Origin: Acidimicrobiia bacterium
Lineage (GTDB): Bacteria; Actinomycetota; Acidimicrobiia; Spongiisociales; Spongiisociaceae
DNA length: 64,000 nt
NCBI GenBank assembly: GCA_009841075.1
Contig: VXMP01000068.1
Span: 1-64,000 of the forward strand
Reading direction: 5' to 3'
Of the stretch, positions 1 to 9,589 are shown piece after piece. The translations under genes were made by a program, and so were the position numbers. Below the pieces are notes generated by a model. That model was given only the letters and a program-made list of their open reading frames with translations. It searched no databases and was not told the DNA's origin. Each line of letters begins with the position of its first letter. Position 1 is the stretch's first letter.

Positions 1-54
1 CGGGAAGGCGGACGCACCGTGGGTGCGGGCACAGTCACCCAAATCATCCAATAA
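1..54 (+). CDS. tuf: Elongation factor Tu, C-terminal end (partial)
   Basis: The first 17 codons read REGGRTVGAGTVTQIIQ and then TAA. This is the characteristic C-terminal strand of EF-Tu domain III. The rest of the gene lies upstream of the window. EF-Tu delivers aminoacyl-tRNA to the ribosome as a GTPase. Its position 22 bp before rpsJ is the usual str–S10 junction, so the ribosomal operon probably continues from rpsL-rpsG-fusA-tuf. Only the tail is visible, but the match is distinctive. Confidence 0.9.
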   Translation, partial: REGGRTVGAGTVTQIIQ

Positions 55-76
55 CACCAGAAACAGATAAAAGGCC

Positions 77-385
77 ATGAACGAACAAAAAATCCGCATC
101 AAGCTCAAAGCCTACGACCACCAGGTGGTGGACGAGTCGGCGCGCAAGATTGCAGAGACCGTTATACGGACCCACGCCGTCGTCCATGGTCCCGTACCCC
201 TCCCCACCAAGATCCAGAAATACTGTGTGATCCGCTCCCCCCATGTCTATAAGGATTCGAGGGAGCACTTCGAGATCCGCACCCACAAGCGATTGATCGA
301 CATCTTCAAGCCCACCCACAACACCATCGAATCGCTCATGAGGCTGGACCTCCCGGCCGGCGTGGAAGTGGAGATCGAGACATGA
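77..385 (+). CDS. rpsJ: 30S ribosomal protein S10
   Basis: S10 is a small-subunit head protein and is also NusE in transcription antitermination. The 102 residues match the family length, with the typical start [19 protein letters not shown] and the conserved segment THKRLIDIF. It is the first gene of the S10 operon. Its stop overlaps the rplC start in an ATGA, so translation is probably coupled. The ATG at 77 is preceded by a weak AAAAGG. No odd residues were noticed. Confidence 0.98.
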   Translation: MNEQKIRIKLKAYDHQVVDESARKIAETVIRTHAVVHGPVPLPTKIQKYCVIRSPHVYKDSREHFEIRTHKRLIDIFKPTHNTIESLMRLDLPAGVEVEIET

Positions 386-1023
386 CCCTCTCCGCGATCC
401 TCGGCGAAAAGGTGGGCATGACCCGCATCTTCGACGACCAGTCCCGGGCCATACCGGTAACGGTAATCAAGGCGGGACCCTGCCATATAACCCGGATCTG
501 TACCGAGGAGGGGGAGGGCTACTCGGCCGTTCAGATTTCCTACGGCGAGATACCGGCCCGTCGGGCGAACCGGCCCCAGGCGGGCCACTTCGCCAAAGCA
601 GGCGTAGCCCCCACCCGACATCTGGTGGAGGTCAGGGTGGAGGACGACTCTCTTTTCGAGCTGGGCCAGACCTTACGGGTGGAGGATGTGTTCGAGGCCG
701 GAACCCGGGCAGACGTAACCGGCGTTTCCAAGGGCAAGGGCTTCCAAGGGGTGATGAAACGCCACAACTTCCACGGCCAGGGTGCCGGCCATGGCGTTCA
801 CAAGGTTCATCGTTCACCCGGGGCGATCGGCGCCTGCGCCACACCGGCCCGGGTGATGAAGGGCACCAAACTACCGGGCAGGATGGGTGGCGAGCGCACC
901 ACGGTTCTCAACCTGGCCGTAGTAGGAGTGGATCCGGATCGCAACCTGCTGGTCTTGAAGGGGGCGGTTCCAGGACCCAAAGGTGGGCTGGTGTTGGTCC
1001 GCGAAGCGGTCAAGAACAGCTGA
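382..1023 (+). CDS. rplC: 50S ribosomal protein L3
   Basis: L3 is an early-assembly 23S rRNA-binding protein near the peptidyl transferase centre. The 213 residues begin with the family signature [12 protein letters not shown] and carry the conserved central loop ([13 protein letters not shown], then [16 protein letters not shown] and a GRMGGERTT segment). The start overlaps the rpsJ stop by ATGA, and the stop shares one base with the rplD start (TGATG). Confidence 0.98.
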   Translation: MTLSAILGEKVGMTRIFDDQSRAIPVTVIKAGPCHITRICTEEGEGYSAVQISYGEIPARRANRPQAGHFAKAGVAPTRHLVEVRVEDDSLFELGQTLRVEDVFEAGTRADVTGVSKGKGFQGVMKRHNFHGQGAGHGVHKVHRSPGAIGACATPARVMKGTKLPGRMGGERTTVLNLAVVGVDPDRNLLVLKGAVPGPKGGLVLVREAVKNS

Positions 1024-1724
1024 TGACCATGACCGAACCAATTGCCCCCCGCTACGACTCGTCCGGCGTTCAGCAGGGCAAGGTCTCGTTGGACGCCGAC
1101 CTGTTCGGGGTAACGCCCAATCGGGAGGTAATGCATCAGGTGGTGGTGGCCCATCTGGCCGCCCGGCGTTCCGGCACGGCCCACACCAAAACCCGGGCCG
1201 AGGTAAGGGGCGGCGGCCGCAAACCCTGGCGACAAAAAGGCACCGGCCGGGCCCGGCACGGATCGATTCGCTCGCCCATCTGGGTGGGGGGCGGCGTCGC
1301 CCACGGCCCGCGTGACCGCAACTTTGTCCAGCGCACCCCCAAGAAGATGAAGGCGCTCGCCCTCCGTGGTGCCTTATCGGCACGGGCCTCCGAAGGTGCC
1401 GTCAAAATAATCGAGCAGTTCGATTGGGAGGTACCCCGCACCAAAACGGCCGCTTCCTTGCTGGAACAAATCGGAGTCAAGGGCAAGGCCCTGGTGATAA
1501 CCGAACGCACCGAAGAGGTAGCCGCCCGTTCTTTCCGCAACCTTCCCCAGGTCATCCTGGGTCATCCCCGCTCCCTCAACACCTACGACGTGCTCTGGGC
1601 TTCCACCATAATCTTTTCCGCCTCCGCCCTGGAAACGACCTCCGATCGGGAAAGCACCGCCGGCCGGCCGGTCCAGGACGACCAAGAGATGCCGGCAACA
1701 ACCGAAGGTCAGGACAGCCCATGA
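1023..1724 (+). CDS. rplD: 50S ribosomal protein L4
   Basis: L4 lines the peptide exit tunnel and in some bacteria represses the S10 operon. The conserved GTGRARHGSIRSPIWVGGG segment, which is the tunnel loop, is present at about residues 74–92. At 233 residues it is longer than the roughly 205–210 usual for the family. The extra length is a polar, acidic tail after the FSASALE segment, ending TTEGQDSP. It starts on the last base of rplC and ends overlapping the rplW ATG. Confidence 0.97.
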   Translation: MTMTEPIAPRYDSSGVQQGKVSLDADLFGVTPNREVMHQVVVAHLAARRSGTAHTKTRAEVRGGGRKPWRQKGTGRARHGSIRSPIWVGGGVAHGPRDRNFVQRTPKKMKALALRGALSARASEGAVKIIEQFDWEVPRTKTAASLLEQIGVKGKALVITERTEEVAARSFRNLPQVILGHPRSLNTYDVLWASTIIFSASALETTSDRESTAGRPVQDDQEMPATTEGQDSP

Positions 1725-2008
1725 AAGACCCGCGCGACCTGATCATCCAGCCGGTGATTTCGGAGAAGTCCTACGAGCTCATCGAGCGGACCAACACCTA
1801 CACCTTTGTGGTGGACCGTGGATCACGCAAAGAGGAGATTCGCCGGGCCGTAGAACAGCTCTTCGATGTGCAGGTGCTGAAGATCAACACCATCAACCGT
1901 AAAGGCAAGCTGAAGAGAACCAGATTCGGGGTGGGCAGGCGGTCCGACACCAAACGGGCCATGGTCACCTTACCCCCCGGCCAAACCGTGGACATCTTCG
2001 GAGTCTGA
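1721..2008 (+). CDS. rplW: 50S ribosomal protein L23
   Basis: L23 sits at the tunnel exit and is the docking site for trigger factor and SRP. The 95-residue product starts MKDPRDLIIQPVISEKS, typical of the family, and contains the conserved FVVDRGSRKEEIRRAVEQLF helix. The ATG at 1721 overlaps the rplD stop (ATGA) and is preferred over upstream in-frame codons, which lie inside rplD. It is followed by 15 bp containing GGGAGAG before rplB. Confidence 0.97.
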   Translation: MKDPRDLIIQPVISEKSYELIERTNTYTFVVDRGSRKEEIRRAVEQLFDVQVLKINTINRKGKLKRTRFGVGRRSDTKRAMVTLPPGQTVDIFGV

Positions 2009-2023
2009 GGCGGGAGAGAGCAT

Positions 2024-2857
2024 ATGGCAGTTAAAAAGAGAAAACCCACCTCCCCGGGACGCCGATTCCAGACGGTGGCGGACTTCGAGGAAATCACCAA
2101 GAAGAAGCCCGAAAAGTCGCTTATTGTCAAGAAGAAGCGCTCCTCCGGACGCAACGCCCAAGGGCGTATCACCTCCAGACATCGAGGCGGAGGACACAAG
2201 CGACGTTACCGACTGGTGGACTTCCGGCGGACCAAAGACGGTGTTCCTGCCCGGGTAGCGGCCATCGAGTATGACCCCAACCGCAACGCCCGGCTGGCCC
2301 TGCTGCACTATGTGGACGGGGAGAAGCGCTACATCCTGCACCCGGTGGGAGTCGCCGTAGGAGACATGCTGGAGTCCGGCCCGAAAGCCGAAATCCGCGC
2401 CGGCAACAGCCTTCCCCTGCGGAACATTCCGGCCGGCACGGTGGTGCACGCCATCGAAATGAAACCCGGCGGCGGGGCCCGAATGGCCCGGGCGGCCGGT
2501 ACCGGGGTACAGCTGATGTCCAAGGAAGGAAGCCGTGCCCTTCTCCGGTTGCCGTCCGGCGAAGTCCGTTATGTGCACCTTGACTGTCGGGCCACGGTCG
2601 GCCAGGTAGGTAATACCGAAGCCGAGCTAACCAAGCTGGGCAAGGCCGGAAGAAACCGCTGGAAAGGGGTTCGTCCCCAAACCCGTGGGGTGGCCATGAA
2701 CCCGGTGGACCATCCCCTGGGCGGAGGCGAGGGCCGATCCTCCGGGGGTCGGCATCCGGTTTCTCCCTGGGGTAAGCCGGAAGGTCGGACCCGAAATCGT
2801 AACAAGGCGAGCAATCGGGACATTGTGCGCCGCCGCACCAAGAAGGGCCGGAGGTAG
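2024..2857 (+). CDS. rplB: 50S ribosomal protein L2
   Basis: L2 is required for subunit association and peptidyl transferase. The 277 residues are the standard bacterial length. The C-terminal signature [20 protein letters not shown] contains the conserved histidine near the catalytic centre. The basic tail [16 protein letters not shown] is also intact. A GGGAGAG Shine–Dalgarno sequence lies about 10 bp before the ATG. Only 4 bp separate it from rpsS. Confidence 0.98.
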   Translation: MAVKKRKPTSPGRRFQTVADFEEITKKKPEKSLIVKKKRSSGRNAQGRITSRHRGGGHKRRYRLVDFRRTKDGVPARVAAIEYDPNRNARLALLHYVDGEKRYILHPVGVAVGDMLESGPKAEIRAGNSLPLRNIPAGTVVHAIEMKPGGGARMARAAGTGVQLMSKEGSRALLRLPSGEVRYVHLDCRATVGQVGNTEAELTKLGKAGRNRWKGVRPQTRGVAMNPVDHPLGGGEGRSSGGRHPVSPWGKPEGRTRNRNKASNRDIVRRRTKKGRR

Positions 2858-2861
2858 ATAA

Positions 2862-3146
2862 ATGGCTCGAAGCCGAAAAAAGGGTCCATTTGTGGACGAG
2901 CATCTGATGAAGAAGGTGGAGGCAGCCTCCAGTAGCGGCTACAAGCGGATGATCCGCACCTGGAGTAGGCGGAGCACCATCATTCCCGAAATGGTGGGCC
3001 TGACCATTGCCGTGCATGACGGCCGTAGACACATTCCTGTCTATATCACCGAGCAGATGATCGACCATAAGCTAGGCGAGTTCGCCCCCACCAGGACCTT
3101 CCGAGGGCATGCCGGGACCAAGAAGGAAAAGGCGGTCAGGCGGTAG
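2862..3146 (+). CDS. rpsS: 30S ribosomal protein S19
   Basis: S19 is a small-subunit head protein that contacts S13 and the A-site tRNA. The 94 residues open [18 protein letters not shown] and contain the family motif [16 protein letters not shown], with [12 protein letters not shown] near the C-terminus. A GGAGGTAGATAA Shine–Dalgarno region overlaps the end of rplB. Tightly packed in the S10 operon. Confidence 0.98.
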   Translation: MARSRKKGPFVDEHLMKKVEAASSSGYKRMIRTWSRRSTIIPEMVGLTIAVHDGRRHIPVYITEQMIDHKLGEFAPTRTFRGHAGTKKEKAVRR

Positions 3147-3156
3147 GTATCCGAAT

Positions 3157-3522
3157 ATGAAAGCCCACGCCCGCGCCCGCAACGTACGCCAATCACCCTA
3201 CAAGGTGAGGGTGGTTCTCAATCAGGTAAGAGGCCTGTCCGCCGCCGACGCGGAAGTGGCCTTGCTCTACTCCAACCGAAGGGCCGCCCACCCTATTCTT
3301 AAGTGCCTCCGATCGGCCGTGGCCAACATGAACTCCAAGTTCGAGTTAGGCGAAGACCTTTCCGCCCTGGCCGGAGAGGTTCGGGTGGTGGAGGCCTATG
3401 CGGATGAGGGCCCTACCATAAAGCGGTTCCGCCCCCGAGCCCGAGGGCGGGCCACCCGCATCCGCAAACGCACCTGCCACATCACCATTGTGGTTTCCGA
3501 CGGCATAGAAGAGGTGGACTGA
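3157..3522 (+). CDS. rplV: 50S ribosomal protein L22
   Basis: L22 has a globular domain on the large-subunit surface and a hairpin in the exit tunnel. The chosen ATG at 3157 gives 121 residues starting [18 protein letters not shown], the family's normal N-terminus. An in-frame ATG 48 bp upstream would add residues read through the end of rpsS and is rejected. The hairpin segment [19 protein letters not shown] is present. Its stop shares one base with the rpsC ATG (TGATG). Confidence 0.97.
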   Translation: MKAHARARNVRQSPYKVRVVLNQVRGLSAADAEVALLYSNRRAAHPILKCLRSAVANMNSKFELGEDLSALAGEVRVVEAYADEGPTIKRFRPRARGRATRIRKRTCHITIVVSDGIEEVD

Positions 3523-4478
3523 TGGGCCAGAAAACGCACCCCTACGGTTTTCGACTCGGCATTGTTACCGATTGGAAGTCGCGCTGGTACTCGGACAAGG
3601 ATTACACCGCCTTGGTCAACGAGGACTACCGGATACGCGATTATCTGCGCCGAGAGCTAAGGAGGGGGGCGGTTTCACGGGTGGATATAGAGCGCACCCG
3701 CGAGCGGCTTCAGGTGGATGTCCACACCTCCCGCCCCGGGGCGGTGATCGGACGAAAGGGTGCCGAGGCGGAGCGGATCCGTTCCGGTCTCGAAAAGATG
3801 ACCGCCCGCCGGGTCAAACTCAACGTGATCGAGGTGAAAGACCCGGAGACGGATGCCCATCTGCTGGCCCAAGGGGTGGCGGAGCAGCTGGAGAAGCGGG
3901 TTGCCTACCGAAGGGCGATGCGGCGCACCGTACAGACCGCTTTGAAGTCGGGAGCGGAAGGGGTACGGGTCGAATGTTCCGGACGCCTGGGCGGGGCCGA
4001 TATGAGCCGCCGAGAATGGTATCGGGAGGGCCGGGTCCCCCTCCACACCCTGCGGGCGGACATCGACTACGGATACGCCACCGCCGACACCAGCGTAGGC
4101 AGTATCGGTATCAAGGTGTGGGTTTACAAAGGCGATGTGGTGGCTTCCCTCAAGACCACCCGGGAGAAGATCGCCGCGGAAGCGGCTCTGGCGGCCGGAC
4201 GGCCATCGGGCCGGATGTTGTCGGTCAAGAGCCGGGCCGAACAGCGGGCCGGTGGACGATCCACTCCCCGGGTCATCGAAGCCGGAGGCGGCAAGCGGAT
4301 CATCGAGGCGGGAGGAGGCCGCAAGGTCAGCACCGCCGAGGCCAAGTCGGCCTACGACACCGCTCGGGCCGAGGCGAGCCGGGCTCCCGATCCAGATCAG
4401 GTCGATGACCAGTTCTGGGCCGCCGAGAATGAAGCGGCCGGCGCCGAAGAGACCCCGAGCGACGACCAGGAGCAGTAG
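3522..4478 (+). CDS. rpsC: 30S ribosomal protein S3 with extended C-terminus
   Basis: S3 lies at the mRNA entry pore and has a KH type 2 domain. The N-terminus [20 protein letters not shown] and the KH signature [15 protein letters not shown] are intact. The C-terminal domain motif [20 protein letters not shown] is also present. At 318 residues it is long for S3 (about 210–280). After about residue 220 it has a low-complexity tail with two similar VIEAGGGKR / IIEAGGGRK stretches and an acidic end DDQEQ. The tail is probably disordered, which is an inference. Confidence 0.97.
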   Translation: MGQKTHPYGFRLGIVTDWKSRWYSDKDYTALVNEDYRIRDYLRRELRRGAVSRVDIERTRERLQVDVHTSRPGAVIGRKGAEAERIRSGLEKMTARRVKLNVIEVKDPETDAHLLAQGVAEQLEKRVAYRRAMRRTVQTALKSGAEGVRVECSGRLGGADMSRREWYREGRVPLHTLRADIDYGYATADTSVGSIGIKVWVYKGDVVASLKTTREKIAAEAALAAGRPSGRMLSVKSRAEQRAGGRSTPRVIEAGGGKRIIEAGGGRKVSTAEAKSAYDTARAEASRAPDPDQVDDQFWAAENEAAGAEETPSDDQEQ

Positions 4479-4480
4479 GA

Positions 4481-4897
4481 ATGTTGATGCCGAAGCGCAC
4501 CAAATACCGCAAGGTCCACCGAGGCCGGATGCGCGGTTATGCCAAAGGAGGCACCACGGTCACGTTTGGCGATTACGGCATCCAGGCGCTCGAGCCCGGC
4601 CACATAACCGCCCGTCAGATCGAGTCGGCCCGGGTGGCCATCACCCGAACCGTGCGACGGGGGGGAAAGGTCTGGATCAACATCTTTCCGGATAAACCTA
4701 TGACGGCCAAACCCGCCGAGACCCGGATGGGATCCGGTAAAGGGAACCCCGAGTATTGGGTGGCGGTGGTCAAGCCTGGTCGAGTGATGATGGAGCTGTC
4801 AGGTGTGGACGAGAAGATGGCCCGAGAGGCTATGCGCCGGGCGGGACACAAGCTGCCGATCCGAACCCGATTCGTGGCCCGGGAAACGTTGGTGTAG
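4481..4897 (+). CDS. rplP: 50S ribosomal protein L16
   Basis: L16 organises the A site and central protuberance of the large subunit. The 138 residues start [19 protein letters not shown], exactly the family N-terminus, and contain [20 protein letters not shown] and the [18 protein letters not shown] segment. It begins 2 bp after the rpsC stop with AGGA nearby. rpmC follows after 19 bp. Confidence 0.98.
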   Translation: MLMPKRTKYRKVHRGRMRGYAKGGTTVTFGDYGIQALEPGHITARQIESARVAITRTVRRGGKVWINIFPDKPMTAKPAETRMGSGKGNPEYWVAVVKPGRVMMELSGVDEKMAREAMRRAGHKLPIRTRFVARETLV

Positions 4898-4916
4898 TGA
4901 TGATGGAGATGACGCT

Positions 4917-5117
4917 ATGAAGGCTGTGGAATTACGAAGCCTAACCCCGGATGAGCTGGAGGAGAAGTTGGACGAGGCCAAAGAGGAGCTCTTCAACCTG
5001 CGTTTTCAGCTGGCGGTCAGCCAGTCGGAGGACACCGCTTCCCTGGGGAGACTTCGCCGTGATATCGCCCGGATAAAGACGGTAATGCATGAGAGCCAGG
5101 AGGCCGGCCGTGGCTGA
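4917..5117 (+). CDS. rpmC: 50S ribosomal protein L29
   Basis: L29 is a small two-helix protein near the tunnel exit, next to L23. The ATG at 4917 gives 66 residues, [20 protein letters not shown] onward, with the signature [20 protein letters not shown] lies about 10 bp upstream. The 3' end overlaps the rpsQ start by 8 bp. Length and motif fit the family well. Confidence 0.96.
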   Translation: MKAVELRSLTPDELEEKLDEAKEELFNLRFQLAVSQSEDTASLGRLRRDIARIKTVMHESQEAGRG

Positions 5118-5367
5118 TCGACCCCGCCGTAAAACCAGGGTAGGCGTAGTGGTGTCCGACTCCCGTTCCCGTACCATCACCGTGCAGATCGAGCGGCGTA
5201 CCCGTCATCCTCGATACGGGAAGATCGTTCGTAGTGCCTCCAAGGTTCACGTCCACGACGAGGAGAACACGGCCCGCAACGGGGATCGGGTTCTGATTAT
5301 GGAAACCCGTCCCCTGTCCAAGACCAAGCGGTGGCGTCTGGTAGAAGTGGTGGGACGGGCCCGATGA
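5110..5367 (+). CDS. rpsQ: 30S ribosomal protein S17
   Basis: S17 is a primary 16S rRNA-binding OB-fold protein. I choose GTG at 5110, preceded by a perfect AGGAGG (5098–5103) with 6 bp spacing. It gives 85 residues starting [17 protein letters not shown]. The upstream in-frame ATG at 5089 lies inside rpmC without a ribosome site. The family motif [20 protein letters not shown] is intact. The stop overlaps the rplN start (ATGA). Confidence 0.95.
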   Translation: MADRPRRKTRVGVVVSDSRSRTITVQIERRTRHPRYGKIVRSASKVHVHDEENTARNGDRVLIMETRPLSKTKRWRLVEVVGRAR

Positions 5368-5732
5368 TCCAGCAGGAGTCCCGTCTCAAGGTCGCCGACA
5401 ACAGCGGTGCCCGGGAGGTGTTGTGCATCCGCGTCCTGGGAGGATCGCGCCGTCGGTACGCCCGGATCGGCGACATTATCGTGGCCACCGTCAAACAGGC
5501 CGTACCCGGGGCCTCTGTTAAGAAGGGGGACAAGGTGAGGGCGGTGGTGGTGAGGACCGCCAAAGAGCAGCGCCGCCGGGACGGAACCTACATCCGCTTC
5601 GACGACAACGCCTGTGTGGTGATCAACGACAACCAACTTCCCCAAGGCACCCGCATCTTCGGGCCGGTGGCTCGGGAGCTACGCGACCGCAGGTTCATGC
5701 GCATCGTGTCGTTGGCGCCGGAGGTGATCTGA
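5364..5732 (+). CDS. rplN: 50S ribosomal protein L14
   Basis: L14 forms part of an inter-subunit bridge and is the first gene of the classical spc block. The 122 residues start [19 protein letters not shown], the near-invariant L14 N-terminus, and end in LAPEVI. The ATG overlaps the rpsQ stop. The motif [20 protein letters not shown] is present. It is separated from rplX by one base. Confidence 0.98.
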   Translation: MIQQESRLKVADNSGAREVLCIRVLGGSRRRYARIGDIIVATVKQAVPGASVKKGDKVRAVVVRTAKEQRRRDGTYIRFDDNACVVINDNQLPQGTRIFGPVARELRDRRFMRIVSLAPEVI

Positions 5733-5733
5733 T

Positions 5734-6042
5734 ATGCCGTCTATCAGAGAAGGTGATCGGGTCATGGTGATCTCCGGTAAGGACCTGGGCCGAGAGTCGC
5801 GGGTGGCGAGGGTGCTACCCCGCCAGGGCAAGGTGATAGTCGAAGGTATCAACACCGCCAAACGCCATCAAAAGGCGCGTGGTCGGGAGCTGCAGGCCGG
5901 AATCGTGGACAAGGACATGCCGATCGACCTTTCCAATGTGATGCTGATCTGCGAAGACTGTGGACCGATCCGTACCGGAACCGGCCTGAGCGAGACCGGC
6001 CGAAAGTTCCGCCGGTGCACCAAATGTCACGGAGAGGTGTAG
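5734..6042 (+). CDS. rplX: 50S ribosomal protein L24
   Basis: L24 is an assembly-initiating 23S rRNA-binding protein with a KOW motif. The 102 residues contain the KOW region [18 protein letters not shown] and the conserved [11 protein letters not shown] segment. The C-terminal part has CEDC and CTKC pairs (residues about 73–76 and 96–99), a potential zinc site found in some bacterial L24s. Close spacing to rplN and rplE suggests co-translation. Confidence 0.97.
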   Translation: MPSIREGDRVMVISGKDLGRESRVARVLPRQGKVIVEGINTAKRHQKARGRELQAGIVDKDMPIDLSNVMLICEDCGPIRTGTGLSETGRKFRRCTKCHGEV

Positions 6043-6046
6043 TCCG

Positions 6047-6640
6047 ATGACCGCCGATAAGACCTCCTCCGCCACGGGTTACGTCCCCCGTTTGAAGTTG
6101 CAGTATCAGGACGGCGTTCGATCCCGACTTCTCGAGGAGCTGGGGTTGGGCAACCCGATGTTGATCCCGAACCTGGAAAAAATCGTGGTGAACATGGGGG
6201 TAGGCGAATCGGTGGGTGATCGCAAACAGGTGGGGTCGGCCATGGAGGATCTGTCCACCATTACCGGCCAGAAACCCCGTCTCAATCGGGCCCGCCGGTC
6301 TATTGCCGGTTTCAAGTTACGTACCGGGATGCCGGTAGGCTGTTCGGTGACCATTCGGGGAGATCGGGCCTGGGAGTTCCTGGACCGCCTGATTACGGTC
6401 GCCATCCCTCGTATACGGGATTTCCGAGGCCTCAAACCCTCCTCTTTCGACGGGCGAGGCAACTACAGCTTCGGGGTGAGCGAACAGCTCATCTTCCCCG
6501 AGATCGATTACGACAAGGTAACGGCCGTTCGTGGCATGGACATAACCATCTGCACCACCTCCAAGGACGACCGAGGGGCGCAGGCGTTATTAGAAGCATT
6601 CGGTTTCCCCTTCCGGCGACAGAATGTCGGTGCGGGATAA
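6047..6640 (+). CDS. rplE: 50S ribosomal protein L5
   Basis: L5 binds 5S rRNA in the central protuberance. The 197 residues contain [33 protein letters not shown] and RIRDFRGL, all hallmarks of L5. The C-terminus has [20 protein letters not shown]. The start at 6047 lies 4 bp after rplX. The short N-terminal extension before [10 protein letters not shown] is slightly longer than in many homologues. Confidence 0.98.
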   Translation: MTADKTSSATGYVPRLKLQYQDGVRSRLLEELGLGNPMLIPNLEKIVVNMGVGESVGDRKQVGSAMEDLSTITGQKPRLNRARRSIAGFKLRTGMPVGCSVTIRGDRAWEFLDRLITVAIPRIRDFRGLKPSSFDGRGNYSFGVSEQLIFPEIDYDKVTAVRGMDITICTTSKDDRGAQALLEAFGFPFRRQNVGAG

Positions 6641-6659
6641 ATAGGCAAAGAGGTACGAA

Positions 6660-6965
6660 ATGGCCAAGAAGTCGATGATCGCCAAAAACAAACAACGAGG
6701 TGAGCTGGTGGAGCGCTATCGAGAGCGCCGAGCCGAGCTCCTCCGCATCATTAAAGACCCGGAAGCAAGCCCCGAAGAAAAGCGCGAGGCCTACGCCCGG
6801 ATAGCGAAGATGCCCCGCGATGCCAGCCCGACCCGCTACCGGAACCGTTGCGGGATCACCGGGCGGCCCCGGGGTTATCTACGTAAGTTTGGGATGTCTC
6901 GGATCGCGGTTCGAGATCTGGCCCACCGAGGCGAACTACCCGGCGTCAAGAAGTCTTCCTGGTAA
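6660..6965 (+). CDS. rpsN: 30S ribosomal protein S14, long zinc-independent form
   Basis: S14 is needed for assembly of the small-subunit head. This 101-residue protein ([20 protein letters not shown] onward) is the long form. It keeps the C-terminal signature [20 protein letters not shown] but lacks the CxxC zinc pairs of the 61-residue short form. From general knowledge, many Gram-positive spc operons encode the short zinc form here, with the long form elsewhere as a zinc-sparing paralogue. The operon copy being the long form is therefore noteworthy. TACGAA precedes the ATG and the ribosome site is weak. Confidence 0.96.
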   Translation: MAKKSMIAKNKQRGELVERYRERRAELLRIIKDPEASPEEKREAYARIAKMPRDASPTRYRNRCGITGRPRGYLRKFGMSRIAVRDLAHRGELPGVKKSSW

Positions 6966-6981
6966 TGGAGTAGATGACGCC

Positions 6982-7383
6982 ATGATGACCGACCCTCTCG
7001 CCGACATGTTGACCAGGATTCGCAACGCCAACATCGCCTTGCATCCCAAGGTGAGCATGCCGTCGTCAAAACTTAAAGAACAGATCGCCAAGGTGCTGGC
7101 CTCGGAGGGTTACGTCGAAGGCTATGACGTCAACCCGGCCGACCAGGGCAACACCCTGACCATCCGCCTCAAGTACACCGGCAAGGGCAACCAGTACCGG
7201 ATTATCCAGAACCTGCAGCGTATCTCCCGTCCCGGTCGCCGCGTGTATAGCGGTGCCGATAAGCTGCCTCGCTCCCAAGGAGGCCTGGGCACGGTGATCG
7301 TTTCGACCTCCCAGGGCCTCCTGTCCGACCGGGAAGCCCGACGGCGTCGGCTGGGCGGCGAGCTCATGTGCGAGGTTTGGTGA
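6982..7383 (+). CDS. rpsH: 30S ribosomal protein S8
   Basis: S8 is a central 16S rRNA-binding protein and the spc operon repressor in E. coli. The start is ATG 6982, or the adjacent ATG 6985, after GGAG at about 6967. The product, MMTDPLADMLTRIRNANIAL onward, is 133 residues. The family C-terminus is intact: GLGTVIVSTSQGLLSDREAR, then LGGELMCEVW. The choice between the two ATGs cannot be made by eye. Confidence 0.97.
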   Translation: MMTDPLADMLTRIRNANIALHPKVSMPSSKLKEQIAKVLASEGYVEGYDVNPADQGNTLTIRLKYTGKGNQYRIIQNLQRISRPGRRVYSGADKLPRSQGGLGTVIVSTSQGLLSDREARRRRLGGELMCEVW

Positions 7384-7387
7384 TCCT

Positions 7388-7933
7388 ATGAGTCGGGTAG
7401 GAAAGGTTCCCATCCCCATTCCCGAAGGGGTAGAGATCGACATCTCCGGCCAGAAGGTCACGGTAAAAGGGCCGAAAGGCTCCCTTGACCGGGTTCTCGA
7501 AAACCGGGTGCGGGTCGAGGTAGCAGACGGTCGCTGCCTGGTCACCAGGATAAACGACGAACGACGCAGCAAAGCCCTGCACGGACTGTCCAGGGCATTG
7601 GTCAACAACATGGTGGTCGGGGTCACCGAAGGGTATCGCAAGACCCTGAAAATCGTGGGGGTGGGTTATCGGGCGCTGAACCGAGGTGAGGGGATCGAGC
7701 TCCAGGTGGGGTTCAGTCACAGCGTGGAAATTCCACCGGTAGAGGGAATAACCTTTACGGTGCCGGACGCCACCACCATCGTGGTGGAAGGGATCGATAA
7801 GGAGCTGGTCGGACAGGTCGCAGCCGAAATTCGCCGGGTCCGCCCACCGGAACCCTACAAGGGCAAAGGTATTCGCTACCAGGACGAGCATGTTCTGCGT
7901 AAAAGTGGTAAGGCGGGGGTGGCGGTACGATGA
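7388..7933 (+). CDS. rplF: 50S ribosomal protein L6
   Basis: L6 is a two-domain protein beside the factor-binding region. The 181 residues start [19 protein letters not shown] and end with the signature [20 protein letters not shown] followed by GKAG. The central motif VGVGYRAL is conserved. The stop overlaps the rplR ATG (ATGA). Confidence 0.98.
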   Translation: MSRVGKVPIPIPEGVEIDISGQKVTVKGPKGSLDRVLENRVRVEVADGRCLVTRINDERRSKALHGLSRALVNNMVVGVTEGYRKTLKIVGVGYRALNRGEGIELQVGFSHSVEIPPVEGITFTVPDATTIVVEGIDKELVGQVAAEIRRVRPPEPYKGKGIRYQDEHVLRKSGKAGVAVR

Positions 7934-8283
7934 GCGGCGCACGTAGCAGAGCTCGGATCCGCCGCCATCGACGGGTTAGGAAGCGGGTGTCGGGAACGGC
8001 GGCGCGGCCTCGTCTGGCGGTGTTCCGGAGCAATCGATACATTTACGCCCAGGTCATCGACGACGGCCCCGGACGGACCCTGGTGGCGGCTTCATCGCAG
8101 GAGGTGTCACTACGTGACGCCGGCTTGACCACCGAAACCGCTTCCGCAGTGGGACGTTTGATCGCCACCCGTGCTTCCGAGGCAGGTGTAAAAGAGGTGG
8201 TTTTTGACCGTGGTGGACATCCGTTCCACGGACGGGTGAAAGCTTTGGCCGATGCAGCAAGGGAGGCCGGACTTGACTTCTAG
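7930..8283 (+). CDS. rplR: 50S ribosomal protein L18
   Basis: L18 binds 5S rRNA together with L5. The 117 residues contain the basic N-terminus [20 protein letters not shown], then [17 protein letters not shown] and the end [19 protein letters not shown], all typical. The ATG overlaps rplF. The 3' end overlaps the predicted TTG start of rpsE by 11 bp. Confidence 0.97.
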   Translation: MSGARSRARIRRHRRVRKRVSGTAARPRLAVFRSNRYIYAQVIDDGPGRTLVAASSQEVSLRDAGLTTETASAVGRLIATRASEAGVKEVVFDRGGHPFHGRVKALADAAREAGLDF

Positions 8284-8866
8284 ACCGAGAAGACGTCGCG
8301 ACGGCAGCTTCGACAGCAGCCCCCAGTTCGACGAAAGGGTTATCTTCATCAACCGGGTTTCCAAGGTCAGCAAGGGCGGCCGAAGGTTCTCGTTCACCGC
8401 CCTGGTGGCGCTGGGCGACGGCGCTGGTCGGGTAGGTATCGGCTACGGCAAGGCCAAGGAAATCCCCAACGCCATCCAAAAGGCTATCGAGTCGGCCCGG
8501 AAATCTATGTTTACCGTGCCGATGGCCGGCACCACCCTTATCCATAGGGTGATAGGTCGGCAGGGGGCCTCCAAGGTACTCCTGCAGCCGGCCGCCCCGG
8601 GTACCGGGGTCATCGCCGGCGGCGCTGTCCGCCAGATTCTCGAAGTAGCCGGGGTTCGGGACGCCCTCGCCAAATCATTGGGGGCACCCACCCACCTGAA
8701 CGTCGCCAAGGCCACCATCAACGGTCTTAAAGCCCAGCGGCGTCCCGAAGAGGTGGCCGAATTACGGGGCAAAACCCCGGAAGAGATCACTCCACCAGGG
8801 CTGCTGGCCTCCTACCGTTCGACAGAGATGATGCGGGCTTCGGGAGGAGAAAGTCGTTCACCATGA
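8273..8866 (+). CDS. rpsE: 30S ribosomal protein S5
   Basis: S5 contributes to translational accuracy and mRNA helicase activity at the entry site. I place the start at TTG 8273, with GGGAGG (8261–8266) 6 bp upstream. The in-frame ATG at 8252 has no ribosome site. The product is 197 residues, with the signature [20 protein letters not shown] and GVGYGKAKE-like [20 protein letters not shown]. The C-terminus is typical ([20 protein letters not shown]). It ends overlapping rpmD (ATGA). Confidence 0.95.
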   Translation: MTSRPRRRRDGSFDSSPQFDERVIFINRVSKVSKGGRRFSFTALVALGDGAGRVGIGYGKAKEIPNAIQKAIESARKSMFTVPMAGTTLIHRVIGRQGASKVLLQPAAPGTGVIAGGAVRQILEVAGVRDALAKSLGAPTHLNVAKATINGLKAQRRPEEVAELRGKTPEEITPPGLLASYRSTEMMRASGGESRSP

Positions 8867-9048
8867 GCGGGACCATGCTTCGGATCACCCTACGTCGCAG
8901 CCTGATAGGCGAGAAGCCCAAGGCCCGGGCTACGGTTAGGAGCCTGGGTTTGCGGAAGCTCAACGCCTCGGTTGAACGTCCGGACAGCCCGGAGCTACAG
9001 GGCATGCTGCACCGGGTTCGCCATCTGGTGGAAGTCCAGGAAGCATGA
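8863..9048 (+). CDS. rpmD: 50S ribosomal protein L30
   Basis: L30 is a small large-subunit protein. The 61 residues ([20 protein letters not shown], then [18 protein letters not shown]) match the bacterial L30 fold and length. The ATG overlaps the rpsE stop in an ATGA. A second in-frame ATG at 8875, nearer the conserved LRITLRRS, is possible. It is followed by a 33 bp gap before rplO. Confidence 0.95.
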   Translation: MSGTMLRITLRRSLIGEKPKARATVRSLGLRKLNASVERPDSPELQGMLHRVRHLVEVQEA

Positions 9049-9081
9049 TGAACGTCACAGAGTATTTAATGGAGAAACGTT

Positions 9082-9537
9082 GTGGCTAAAAACAACCAGC
9101 TGAAGCTGCACCATCTCCGCCCGGCGGAAGGGTCCAGGCGCAAGAAGATCCGAGTGGGTCGAGGCGAAGCAGGTCGCCGGGGCAAAACCGCCGGTCGGGG
9201 CATGAAAGGCCTCAAGGCTCGACGTAACCTTCGGCCCGGTTTCGAAGGCGGTCAAACCCCTCTGCAGGCCAGGATCCCCAAGCTGCGGGGATTCAAGCCG
9301 CATAACCGTGAAGAGTTCACGGCGGTCAACGTTGACGTACTGGACGGTTTTGAGGCCGGCAAGGTCATCGACCCCACCTATCTACGTGAGGCGGGGCTGG
9401 CCCGTAAAAGAGGCCGGATCAAGGTGCTGGGACGGGGAGAGATCAACACCGCCTTGACAGTGGAGGCCCATGCGTTCAGCGCTTCGGCCCGGGCCAAGAT
9501 AGAGGCTGCCGGTGGATCGTGCGTGATCGTAAACTGA
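9082..9537 (+). CDS. rplO: 50S ribosomal protein L15
   Basis: L15 is a late-assembly large-subunit protein. It starts at GTG 9082 with GGAGAA about 8 bp upstream and has 151 residues. The glycine-rich arginine segment RRGKTAGRGMKGLKAR and the FEGGQTPLQARIPKLRGF motif are characteristic. The C-terminus, VEAHAFSASARAKIEAAGGS, is conserved. secY follows after about 50 bp. Confidence 0.97.
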   Translation: MAKNNQLKLHHLRPAEGSRRKKIRVGRGEAGRRGKTAGRGMKGLKARRNLRPGFEGGQTPLQARIPKLRGFKPHNREEFTAVNVDVLDGFEAGKVIDPTYLREAGLARKRGRIKVLGRGEINTALTVEAHAFSASARAKIEAAGGSCVIVN

Positions 9538-9589
9538 CCTCTCCCCCCTACTTCTGGGGCCTTACGGAGGCTATCCGACCGGTTGAGTC

